A DNA stretch of 5,287 bases from Sulfuricaulis sp049587675 (GCF_049587675.1 NZ_JBAVEJ010000104.1:1-5287), one strand, 5' to 3'. Shown: positions 1 to 5,287, counted from the stretch's first letter. Notes: generated by a model not told the origin, from the sequence alone. Translations and numbers: made by a program.

Positions 1-432
1 GTCAACGTCGTGGACCTGTTCAAACTGGAGCCGCAAACCGAGCACCCGCACGGGTTAAGCGACATGGAGTTCGATGAGCTCTTCACCAAGGACAAGCCGG
101 TCATCTTCGCCTTCCATGCCTACCCGTGGCTGATCCACCGGCTGACTTATCGCCGCACCAACCACGACAACATCCACGTCCGCGGCTACAAGGAAGAGGG
201 CACCATCACCACGCCCTTCGACATGACGGTGCTGAACGATCTGGACCGCTTCCACCTCGTGATGGACACCATCGACCGCCTGCCGCAGACCGGCGACCAG
301 GGCATCTACCTGAAACAGCAGCTCAAGGACAAGCTGATCGAGCACAAGCAATACATCGACAAACACGGCCAGGACATGCCGGAGATTCGGAATTGGAAGT
401 GGGGCGCGACCAACGCAGGCAAATCTGTGTAA
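1..432 (+). CDS. Phosphoketolase, C-terminal part (5' end outside the window)
   Basis: This is the last 143 codons of a thiamine-diphosphate-dependent phosphoketolase, a cytoplasmic enzyme that cleaves xylulose 5-phosphate (and often fructose 6-phosphate) with phosphate to acetyl phosphate plus an aldose phosphate. The frame is open from base 1, so the GTG at 10 is an internal valine and the true start lies upstream; the full family is about 800 residues. Family signatures of the C-terminal domain are clear: EHPHGLSD, FDELFT, the FAFHAYPWLIHRLTYRR block, then TNHDNIHVRGYKEEGTITT and PFDMTVLNDLDRFHL. The protein ends in a short polar tail and a TAA. Substrate preference (xfp versus xpk type) cannot be read from this part, so no symbol is given. 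The ATPase gene starts about 20 bases downstream on the same strand, which suggests an operon. No frameshift or missing signature is seen in the portion present. Confidence 0.96.
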   Translation, partial: VNVVDLFKLEPQTEHPHGLSDMEFDELFTKDKPVIFAFHAYPWLIHRLTYRRTNHDNIHVRGYKEEGTITTPFDMTVLNDLDRFHLVMDTIDRLPQTGDQGIYLKQQLKDKLIEHKQYIDKHGQDMPEIRNWKWGATNAGKSV

Positions 433-452
433 AACGGCAGGCGTCAGAAAGA

Positions 453-2948
453 ATGTTCACTATGCGAACGACCCCAAATAAATCCGAGCCGGCGCCTTCG
501 AAGCCAGCAAACGCTAAGCTCCCTGACATCGCCTCCGCGCCGGTTCCCGCCACTCTCGCGGTGCTTGATGTGAACTCCGATACGGGACTCACGCGTGCGG
601 AGGTGGACACTCGTCGAAAAGCGCACGGCTACAACGAGGTGGCCGAAAAGAAATCGCACCCGGTACTCCAATTCCTCGGGAAATTCTGGGGCGTGTCGGC
701 GTGGATGCTTGAACTGATCATGCTCCTGTCGGCTTTCCTCCGGAAATATTCAGACCTCGCCGTGGTGAGCGCGCTGCTGGTTGTCAATGCGGTGCTGGGT
801 TTCATGCAGGAGCACCGGGCTGCCGGCGTCGTCGAAACGTTGCGCCGACGGTTGCAGGTCAGTGCGCGCGTGCTGCGCGAGGGGAGCTGGCAGGTCATTC
901 CCGCTCGCGAGCTGGTCCCCGGTGACATCCTCCGCGTACGCCCCGGCGATATCATCCCGGCGGACGTGAAACTCCTCACCGGAGCGTTGAGCGTCGACCA
1001 GTCGGCCCTCACCGGCGAGTCACAGGATGTCGACAAGGCCCCCGGCGGAGTGCTCTCGTCGGGATCTGTTGTCCGCCGGGGCGAAGGCAACGGCGTGGTA
1101 ATCCTGACCGGGGCGAAGACCTACTTTGGCCGCACCACAGAACTCGTGCAGGAGGCACGTCCGAAGCTCCACATCGAATATGTGGTGGCCAAGGTGGTCC
1201 GCTGGCTCTTCGTCATCGTCGGCGCGCTGCTCAGCGTGGTGGTCGTGCTATCGCTGATTCGCAGCGTGCCGCTCCTTGAGATGGTTCCTCTCATGCTCGT
1301 GCTGTTGATGAGCGCGGTGCCGGTCGCCCTGCCCGTCATGTTCACTGTCAGCATGGCCGTCGGGGCGAAGGAGCTGGCGAAGCGCGGCGTGCTGGTCACG
1401 CGCCTCAGTGCCGCGGAGGATGCCGCGACCATGGACGTGCTCTGCGTGGATAAGACGGGTACGATCACGATGAACCAACTGGCCGTCACCGGCGTGATTC
1501 CGCTGGGGCACGCGACAGAATCCGACGTGCTGTTCGCCGGCACGCTCGCATCTCAAGAGTCCAACCAGGATCCGATTGACTTGGCGTTCCTTGCCGCGAC
1601 AAAAGAGCGACACGTCTTCGATGGCTTGCCTGCCGTCACGCCAATCTCCTTCGCGCCGTTTGATGCAAAAAACCGACGGACGGAAGCCGTGATCGAACAG
1701 AACGGGCAGCGGTTGCGCGTGATGAAAGGCGCCGTGCGAACCGTCGCCCAAGCCTGCGGGCTCCAGCCCCCGGCGATTGAGACGTTGGAGGCGCGGGTCA
1801 GCGAATCGGCGCTAAAAGGATATCGGACGCTGGCGGTGGCACGCGGCCCCGAGACGGGCACGCCCGCATTAGTCGGATTGGTGACGTTGTATGATCCGCC
1901 TCGACCGGACGCCAAGCAACTCATCGCCGCACTCCACGATCTCGGCGTTCCGGTGAAGATGCTCACCGGCGACGCATTGGCGGTGGCGAGCGAAATCGCG
2001 CACGGCGTGGGGCTGCCCAATATCCGGCGTGTGGCGGATCTGAAGGCGGCGAGCGCTCAGGCCGGTAACGAGGCGGTTGACTTGTTGGCGGGTGCCGATG
2101 GTTTCGCCGAAGTGTATCCGGAAGACAAATTCATCGTGGTGCAGCACCTGCAAGCCGCGGGGCATGTGACCGGCATGACCGGCGACGGCGTCAACGATGC
2201 GCCCGCGCTACGCCAAGCCGAAGTGGGTATCGCCGTCAGCACCGCCACCGACGTTGCTAAGGGCGCCGCGAGCGTGGTTCTGACCGAACCAGGGCTGACG
2301 AACATCGTGGCGTTGGTCGAGCAGGGGCGGACGATCTACCAGCGCATCCTGACGTGGATCATCAATAAGATCAGCCGGACGATCCTGAAGGCGGCTTTTG
2401 TGGCCATCGCGTTCGTGGTAACCGGCAAGTTCGTTGTCTCCGCCTTTGCCATGCTGCTGCTGGTCTTCATGACGGACTTCGCCAAGATCGCCCTCGCCAC
2501 CGATCACGTTCGCCCGTCCAGGAAACCGGAGACGTGGAACATCGGGGGCTTCATTACGGTGTCCGTGGTGCTGGGCGTCGCGATGGTCGCGGAGGCGCTC
2601 TTCCTACTATGGATCGGGTGGTCGCGTTTCGGTTTGGCGACCGACAACAATGCCCTCTACACCTTCAGCTTCCTGACGCTGCTCTACTTTGCCGTGTTCT
2701 CCATCGTGTCCGCGCGGGAGCGGCACCGGTTCTGGGCAACGATGCCCAGCAAGACTCTCGTGGGGGCTCTCATGGCGGATGCGCTCATAGGTACCGTCCT
2801 GACGTGCGTGGGTCTCCCGGGACTCATGCCATTGCCTTGGTGGGAGACGCTCGCGATATTTGCTTATGCGATGGGGTCATGCCTTATCGTGAACGATGCG
2901 GTGAAAGTTGCGATGATCAAATGGCGTGTTCCTGCGGCGGTAGCCTAA
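453..2948 (+). CDS. P3A-type proton-exporting P-type ATPase
   Basis: A complete 831-residue integral membrane pump that couples ATP hydrolysis to cation export, most likely H+. Seen in order: an N-terminal cation-ATPase domain with HGYNEV at 58-63; M1/M2 near 80-118; actuator TGES at 187-190; M3/M4 near 250-303 with PVALP at 290-294; phosphorylation site DKTGT with Asp333; nucleotide-binding FAPFDAKNRRTEA at 400-412 and KGA at 425-427; TGD at 505-507; hinge TGDGVND at 576-582; then six more membrane segments. By remembered alignment to plant AHA2, Asn112 matches Asn106 and Asp675 matches Asp684, the proton-pathway residues, so H+ is favoured over Ca2+ or Mg2+. The C-terminal autoinhibitory domain of plant and fungal pumps is absent; the chain ends about ten residues after the last membrane span. 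ATG 453 is chosen with a weak AGG at 439-441; ATG 462, nine bases after AGAAAGA (446-452), is an equally plausible start. The same frame stays open upstream to 126, but that stretch lies over the phosphoketolase and is not coding. Confidence 0.96.
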   Translation: MFTMRTTPNKSEPAPSKPANAKLPDIASAPVPATLAVLDVNSDTGLTRAEVDTRRKAHGYNEVAEKKSHPVLQFLGKFWGVSAWMLELIMLLSAFLRKYSDLAVVSALLVVNAVLGFMQEHRAAGVVETLRRRLQVSARVLREGSWQVIPARELVPGDILRVRPGDIIPADVKLLTGALSVDQSALTGESQDVDKAPGGVLSSGSVVRRGEGNGVVILTGAKTYFGRTTELVQEARPKLHIEYVVAKVVRWLFVIVGALLSVVVVLSLIRSVPLLEMVPLMLVLLMSAVPVALPVMFTVSMAVGAKELAKRGVLVTRLSAAEDAATMDVLCVDKTGTITMNQLAVTGVIPLGHATESDVLFAGTLASQESNQDPIDLAFLAATKERHVFDGLPAVTPISFAPFDAKNRRTEAVIEQNGQRLRVMKGAVRTVAQACGLQPPAIETLEARVSESALKGYRTLAVARGPETGTPALVGLVTLYDPPRPDAKQLIAALHDLGVPVKMLTGDALAVASEIAHGVGLPNIRRVADLKAASAQAGNEAVDLLAGADGFAEVYPEDKFIVVQHLQAAGHVTGMTGDGVNDAPALRQAEVGIAVSTATDVAKGAASVVLTEPGLTNIVALVEQGRTIYQRILTWIINKISRTILKAAFVAIAFVVTGKFVVSAFAMLLLVFMTDFAKIALATDHVRPSRKPETWNIGGFITVSVVLGVAMVAEALFLLWIGWSRFGLATDNNALYTFSFLTLLYFAVFSIVSARERHRFWATMPSKTLVGALMADALIGTVLTCVGLPGLMPLPWWETLAIFAYAMGSCLIVNDAVKVAMIKWRVPAAVA

Positions 2949-3380
2949 CGTTCCGGAGATGGCGGAAGTCCGGTCAAAAACTACGCTTCGCCGAGCCGGT
3001 GAATTCGGACGCTGGAACCAACCCTGATACCCGTGTCCCTGGCGAATTACTGTTCACGCGGCAACAGGTGTGCATGGTGAATTGCTAATCACGCCGCCAC
3101 CGGCATTTAAATACAACCCGCGGTAATGTTGTTTCCACGAGAATAGCTCGTTCACCAGACCGGGGCAGACAATTCCATGTGGCGTCATTAGCGAATCGGG
3201 AACGCTGGGGTGGACGGTGCGGTGAGCACAATTTCGATCACGGTGACAGCGAGGCGACCAGTTTGGATCCGCTAACCACTTGAATACATGGTGACGATGC
3301 CAGGGTCGAAGTAGCGAACACTGCTGTCGACGGCAGGAGCTACCTTTATCCGATAAGCACTTGGAGTAACAGCTGAAAAA
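2949..3380. other. Gene-free stretch after the ATPase gene
   Basis: These 432 bases hold no reading frame I can match to a protein family, and all frames are interrupted or lack a plausible start. Just after the ATPase stop, TTCCG (2951-2955) can pair with CGGAA (2963-2967), but no T-run follows, so I do not call a terminator. Relative to the tRNA fragment at 3381-3425, this side is the 3' flank of the tRNA, so it may be the old chromosomal sequence downstream of an integration target. That is inference. Confidence 0.5.
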
Positions 3381-3425
3381 TGGTGGGCGATGCAGGGCTT
3401 GAACCTGCGACCCCTGCCGTGTGAA
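3381..3425 (-). pseudogene. 3' fragment of tRNA-Val(CAC); probable attachment-site scar
   Basis: Read on the minus strand this is the 3' part of a tRNA: anticodon loop TTCACAC (3425-3419) with anticodon CAC, 3' strand of the anticodon stem GGCAG (3418-3414), a five-base variable region, a perfect T-arm (GCAGG, loop TTCAAGC, CCTGC; 3408-3392), the 3' acceptor strand ATCGCCC (3391-3385), discriminator A and encoded CCA (3383-3381). The expected CTGCC that should precede the loop is absent, and no GGGCGAT acceptor partner or D-arm lies in the next 40 bases, so it cannot fold as a tRNA. A match that begins exactly in the anticodon loop and runs to CCA is the typical core duplicated by tyrosine recombinases that integrate in tRNA genes. 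In that reading the former element lies to the right (above 3425) and the old flank to the left. The tRNA-fragment identity is strong; the att role is inferred, as no integrase is in the window. Confidence 0.85.
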
Positions 3426-3691
3426 TCCACTTCCCCAAATCCAGAGTCATGAAAATCTACCACATACGCGCCCCGGCTCCGCGCGTCCGTGACTCAGAGT
3501 GACAGAAGTGGCCAGGAGTGGACTGGAGTGCGTCACGTTTTGGTCACGGTGGCGGGGACAGGTTGAATGCTTACCCAGGAGGAAAAATCCAGGGACACGT
3601 CGTTGTTCGTCCGAAATTGGTGTTGCGACGACGCTGGCTAGTCGGTGTCGCGCTCCAGACTCGCGATGATAGGGCAAGCGGTTGATCCTGA
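3426..3691. other. Gene-free stretch between the tRNA fragment and the host attachment gene
   Basis: No supported gene. The stretch contains the 10-bp tandem repeats described separately, plus a long-loop inverted repeat CGTCGT/ACGACG (3598-3603 and 3628-3633) of unclear meaning. The longest minus-strand open frames translate to arginine-rich sequence with no recognisable motif; I looked for the C-terminal end of an integrase running toward the tRNA fragment and did not find a convincing one. Confidence 0.45.
3501..3530. repeat. Three 10-bp tandem repeats, consensus GMCWGRAGTG
   Basis: The three consecutive decamers GACAGAAGTG, GCCAGGAGTG and GACTGGAGTG match each other at seven of ten positions (M=A/C, W=A/T, R=A/G), in exact 10-base register. 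A related, slightly shifted copy (GACTCAGAGTG) begins at 3491. The 10-base period places the copies on the same face of the helix. The array lies about 75 bases from the tRNA-Val fragment, so it could be an arm-type or accessory binding array of a lost integrase; that role is inference. Chance short-period similarity is possible. Confidence 0.4.
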
Positions 3692-4132
3692 CTAGATCCG
3701 CACTACGCCTTCGAGATGCTTCGGCAACTCGTGCGCTTCCACATGGCCCAGGTCCTTGTTCACGGCGACGGTGACGAGCGCGGCGGTCTCGCACGACAGC
3801 GCGGTGCGCAAGAGGCCGAGGAAATGCGGTTCCGCGACCAGCACCAGCCTGCCGTAGCGCTGCCCGACACGGCCATCATCGAGCAATTCGGCGAGTTGCT
3901 TGGCGAACACCTCGGCGACGTGCGCAGCGGGTTCCTGCTCCTGCTGAAAGGAGGTCCGGGCACCGTGGCTGCCGGAGCTACGGCCCGGCTTGTCCGAGCC
4001 GATGTCCTTGCTTTTGAGCTTGCCTTGCGGATGCGGGATGTCTTGCAGCAGGTTCAGGCCTTGGCCCGGCCCTGTGTTTTCAAAAACGCGCGCGCCGCCG
4101 CGATGGGCGACCAAGATCCAAGTGTTGTTCAT
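3692..4132 (-). CDS. Host attachment family protein (PF10116-like)
   Basis: A complete 146-residue protein of the family annotated as 'protein required for attachment to host cells', whose molecular role in most bacteria is unknown. Family hallmarks: the N-terminal WILVAHRGGARVFEN block at 4-18 (usually a VAD or VAN followed by R/S; here VAHR); a central SDKPGRSSGSHG segment at 46-57; helix VAEVFAKQLAELL at 72-84; the core strand-turn LVLVAEPHFLGLLR at 96-109; and a KDLGH motif at 126-130 followed by a C-terminal LPKHLEG segment. Length and motif order agree with the family. No signal peptide or membrane segment is seen, so it is probably cytoplasmic. The ATG at 4132 begins the conserved block only four residues in, which supports the start, although the upstream bases hold no strong Shine-Dalgarno site. 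It is transcribed alone, divergent from the DUF2934 gene. The plus-strand frame opposite it (3716-4207) is a high-GC shadow. Confidence 0.85.
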   Translation of the reverse strand: MNNTWILVAHRGGARVFENTGPGQGLNLLQDIPHPQGKLKSKDIGSDKPGRSSGSHGARTSFQQEQEPAAHVAEVFAKQLAELLDDGRVGQRYGRLVLVAEPHFLGLLRTALSCETAALVTVAVNKDLGHVEAHELPKHLEGVVRI

Positions 4133-4180
4133 TTAAGATATCGCTCATTCAAGAAACAAAAGTTAGCCAGATTCTTTGCC

Positions 4181-4192
4181 ATTCTACAGAAT
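4181..4192. repeat. Perfect inverted repeat ATTCT-AC-AGAAT upstream of the host attachment gene
   Basis: Five-base arms with a two-base spacer, lying about 50-60 bases upstream of the host attachment start codon. It overlaps the only -10-like hexamer seen there on the minus strand, so it could be an operator. The repeat is short, and chance occurrence in AT-rich sequence is quite possible. Confidence 0.2.
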
Positions 4193-4343
4193 AGGGCAGC
4201 GGGGTAGCACCCGGTGAATTCGGCCATTCCAGCCTTTGGGCACTATCGTTCGACTTCTGAGATACGCCACATGTTCCCCGGGATCGGCGCCGGTGACGAA
4301 GGGCCCAAGTTAAACATGTGCGCGTGCCGGGTTAGCCCTTTTT

Positions 4344-4384
4344 TTGACGCACGTCAATGTGCGCTTTCGTTTGCACGCTATAAA
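4344..4384 (+). promoter_or_regulatory. Crp/Fnr-family box and class II-type promoter for the DUF2934 gene
   Basis: TTGAC (4344-4348), four bases, then GTCAA (4353-4357) form a fully symmetric box of the FNR/ANR/FixK/DNR type (consensus TTGAY-N4-RTCAA). A -10-like TATAAA lies at 4379-4384, 21 bases after the box. A start site near 4391 puts the box centre (4350.5) at about -40.5, very close to the -41.5 of class II FNR-activated promoters. No good -35 is needed or seen. Transcription would then give a leader of about 118 nt before the ATG at 4509. Which regulator binds (oxygen-sensing FNR/ANR or NO-sensing DNR/NnrR) cannot be decided from the site. Confidence 0.65.
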
Positions 4385-4508
4385 TTACACAATCGTTTTG
4401 CCAAGCCGCGAAAGGGATAGCAAGTAGTATGTAATTCTACCTTATCCGCAAGGCAAGGCAGCACCAATCAAAACAAGGCCAACTGGCAACGTAGGAAAGG
4501 AGTCCCCC

Positions 4509-4769
4509 ATGCTTCAGACGAAAGCCATCCAAACGAAGAAAACACTCTCCACGCAGGGCCGTCCAACCTCAGGGCAAGCCAAACCTACCGATCCGAACGT
4601 GGCGACGGTGAGGAAAGGCATCGCCAGCGGCGCGATTTCACCCGAGGAGCGTCACCGCATGATTGCCGAGGCGGCGTATTTCCGCGCTTTGGAGCGCGGC
4701 TTTGACGGCGGTGATCCGCTCACTGATTGGTTGGCGGCGGAGAAACAGATCGAGGACACGCTGTCCTGA
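4509..4769 (+). CDS. Small DUF2934 (PF11154-like) protein
   Basis: An 86-residue protein of unknown function. The first ~40 residues are rich in Lys, Thr, Gln and Pro and probably disordered. Residues 44-86 form the DUF2934 domain: SPEERHRMIAEAAYFRALER, then GFDGGDPLTDWLAAEKQIED, with the usual hydrophobic-Ala helix, Gly-rich turn, D-W-L-x-A-E motif and acidic end. No signal peptide or membrane span is visible. The start is well supported: GGAAAGGAG (4494-4502) gives a strong Shine-Dalgarno site six bases before the ATG. The gene stands alone behind the Crp/Fnr-type promoter at 4344-4384, which points to induction under low oxygen or a related redox signal. Proteins of this type are often seen near stress and anaerobic genes in proteobacteria; that is general recollection, not shown here. 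Translation ends at TGA 4767-4769; the frame beyond it remains open to 4961 (see findings). Confidence 0.85.
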   Translation: MLQTKAIQTKKTLSTQGRPTSGQAKPTDPNVATVRKGIASGAISPEERHRMIAEAAYFRALERGFDGGDPLTDWLAAEKQIEDTLS

Positions 4770-4957
4770 GAGGGGTCCCGAACTTCCAGTTGGTCAAATA
4801 TTTTTAAGGGCGTATCTTCGGCAACGTACATGAATACCGTAACCAATGGCGGCGCCGCCGTGTTTCGGGAAGAGCACCCGCACGTCGCGTTCCCGGAACA
4901 GAGAGATCCCTTCCAGGTCAGTCTGTCTCGGACACATCGTCGCAAAGCCACCGCGAC

Positions 4958-5001
4958 TTGATCGGCATCAAAGGTAGAAAACGGCATTCGGGCTCTACTA
5001 T
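4958..5001 (+). promoter_or_regulatory. FNR-type box and class II-type promoter for the ferritin-like gene
   Basis: TTGAT (4958-4962), CGGC, ATCAA (4967-4971) is an exact match to the FNR consensus TTGAT-N4-ATCAA. A -10-like TACTAT follows at 4996-5001, 24 bases after the box. A start near 5007 puts the box centre (4964.5) at about -42, close to the class II position of -41.5; the -10 is one to two bases further away than ideal. The transcript would have a leader of roughly 130 nt before the ATG at 5137. With the similar promoter at 4344-4384 this suggests one shared regulator. Confidence 0.65.
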
Positions 5002-5048
5002 ACCGAAGCGTTGAAACGCGTTATGGAATCGAGGAGATAACCGGTCGC

Positions 5049-5108
5049 ATGGGGGGATTCGATCGAACGGACAAGAAATCCGTGAGACCAGGCCGCCGGC
5101 CTGTCTAG
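5049..5108 (+). CDS. Possible 19-codon upstream ORF in the leader
   Basis: An ATG at 5049, preceded by AGGAG at 5032-5036 (spacing 12 bases, longer than ideal), opens a 19-codon frame ending in TAG at 5106-5108. The peptide is basic and starts MGGFDRTDKK; I recognise no family. It lies within the predicted leader of the ferritin-like gene, and its stop codon coincides with the 3' foot of the hairpin at 5085-5106. It may be a regulatory leader ORF or a chance frame; evidence is only positional. Confidence 0.2.
   Translation: MGGFDRTDKKSVRPGRRPV
5085..5106 (+). promoter_or_regulatory. GC-rich hairpin in the leader of the ferritin-like gene
   Basis: CAGGCC (5089-5094) pairs perfectly with GGCCTG (5098-5103) around a GCC loop, and AGA (5085-5087) pairs with TCT (5104-5106) across one bulged C, giving a nine-pair stem. 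No T-run follows, so it is not an intrinsic terminator. It lies 18 bases before the AGGA ribosome site (5125-5128) and could affect translation or mRNA stability. The role is inferred. Confidence 0.35.
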
Positions 5109-5136
5109 CGAAGCAAGCTGTTCCAGGAACACGTCC

Positions 5137-5287
5137 ATGACCGTACGGCAGTCCGAACTGAACGAGACCGAGGTCCGCGCGCTGCAGGGGGCGCTCGACG
5201 ACGAGTACCGGGCGTGGGCGACCTACGATCAGGTAATCGCCGACTTCGGTGAGGTGCAGCCGTTCAGCAACATCCGCGAGGCCGAGG
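5137..5287 (+). CDS. Ferritin-like (DUF2202-like) protein, N-terminal part (runs off the window)
   Basis: The first 50 codons of a protein that continues past the window end. The N-terminus MTVRQSELNETEV leads into a helix LQGALDDEYRAWATYDQVI (16-34), then FGEVQPFSNIREAE (37-50). This is the pattern of ferritin-like four-helix proteins of the DUF2202 type: a Glu in the first helix (Glu23) and a second helix starting FSNIxEAE, where Glu50 would begin an ExxH metal-binding pair whose His lies just beyond the window. Known ferritin-like folds bind di-iron or other metal centres; the exact reaction here is unknown. ATG 5137 is chosen because AGGA (5125-5128) lies eight bases upstream and no other ATG occurs in frame shortly before it. 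The FNR-type promoter at 4958-5001 is likely to drive it. The missing C-terminus prevents checking all metal ligands. Confidence 0.75.
   Translation, partial: MTVRQSELNETEVRALQGALDDEYRAWATYDQVIADFGEVQPFSNIREAE

Larger units (their letters stand above)
4133..4508. other. Divergent intergenic region between the host attachment and DUF2934 genes
   Basis: This 376-base region separates two divergent genes. It contains the Crp/Fnr-type box and promoter listed below, a small perfect inverted repeat (4181-4192), and AT-rich sequence next to the host attachment start. On the minus strand TAGAAT (4186-4181) could be a -10 hexamer for the host attachment gene, but I see no matching -35. A GTG-started frame at 4214-4420 runs across the regulatory box and is not believed. 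Confidence 0.5.
4770..5136. other. Intergenic and leader region before the ferritin-like gene
   Basis: These 367 bases hold a second Crp/Fnr-type promoter, a possible short upstream ORF and a GC-rich hairpin, each listed separately. No convincing terminator for the DUF2934 gene is present: an AT-rich run with five T (around 4797-4805) follows the gene, but I see no stable stem before it. The minus-strand frame 4652-4987 overlaps the DUF2934 gene and the box and shows no family motif. Confidence 0.5.

Noticed and set aside
2951..2980. Rho-independent terminator after the ATPase gene
   Set aside because: The possible stem has only five pairs with a seven-base loop and no T-run after it.
2996..3008. 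13-base repeat CCGGTGAATTCGG, also at 4211-4223
   Set aside because: One 13-base match in a window of this size is within chance, and neither flank shows further similarity or mobile-element structure.
2534..3088. Plus-strand frame overlapping the end of the ATPase gene
   Set aside because: Most of it lies in another frame of the well-supported ATPase gene; the translation shows no family motif.
3222..3241. CRP-like GTGA...TCAC inverted repeat
   Set aside because: The spacing between the half-sites is too long for a CRP site, and there is no gene downstream.
3381..3456. A complete minus-strand tRNA-Val gene
   Set aside because: The 5' half is missing: no CTGCC to close the anticodon stem, no D-arm, and no GGGCGAT acceptor strand in the next 40 bases.
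3447..3794. Minus-strand 115-codon frame, considered as an integrase end
   Set aside because: Arginine-rich with no tyrosine-recombinase motifs, and it overlaps the host attachment gene in another frame.
3716..4207. Plus-strand 163-codon frame
   Set aside because: It is opposite the host attachment gene, whose motifs are clear on the minus strand; this frame is a high-GC shadow.
4214..4420. Plus-strand 68-codon frame starting at GTG
   Set aside because: No ribosome site, no family similarity, and it runs through the Crp/Fnr box and the -10 hexamer.
4652..4987. Minus-strand 111-codon frame
   Set aside because: Antisense to the DUF2934 domain and to the FNR box; composition is unlike a real protein.

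Overview
The window looks like a piece of a GC-rich proteobacterial chromosome. A betaproteobacterium is my best guess, based on the style of the DUF2934 protein, the Crp/Fnr-type boxes and a tRNA remnant that carries an encoded CCA. That assignment is inference; no rRNA or other phylogenetic marker is present.

Left part (1-2948, + strand): the last 143 codons of a phosphoketolase are followed after about 20 bases by a complete P3A-type (plasma-membrane proton-efflux) P-type ATPase. The two are probably co-transcribed. Phosphoketolase splits sugar phosphates to acetyl phosphate, a source of ATP and acetate. The ATPase spends ATP to expel protons. Together they suggest fermentative or energy-limited survival with control of internal pH.

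Middle (2949-3691): about 740 bases with no convincing gene. They hold the 3' part of a tRNA-Val(CAC) gene on the minus strand. It runs from the CCA end back to the anticodon loop, where the match to a tRNA stops abruptly. This is how an attachment site of a tRNA-integrating element looks. A cluster of three 10-bp tandem repeats lies about 75 bases to its right. No integrase is visible.

Right part (3692-5287): a minus-strand host attachment family protein (PF10116 type), a plus-strand small DUF2934 protein, and the first 50 codons of a plus-strand ferritin-like (DUF2202-like) protein. The intergenic regions upstream of the DUF2934 and ferritin-like genes each hold a fully symmetric Crp/Fnr-family box: TTGAC-N4-GTCAA at 4344-4357 and TTGAT-N4-ATCAA at 4958-4971. 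A -10-like hexamer follows each at the distance expected for a class II FNR-activated promoter. The two genes are therefore probably switched on together under low oxygen or a related redox signal. The ferritin-like gene has a predicted leader of about 130 nt with a GC-rich hairpin and a possible 19-codon upstream ORF.

Overall the window reads as part of an anaerobiosis/stress locus (acetyl-phosphate energy supply, proton export, small stress-associated proteins) with a mobile-element scar in the middle. I see no CRISPR array, transposase, toxin-antitoxin pair or complete RNA gene.
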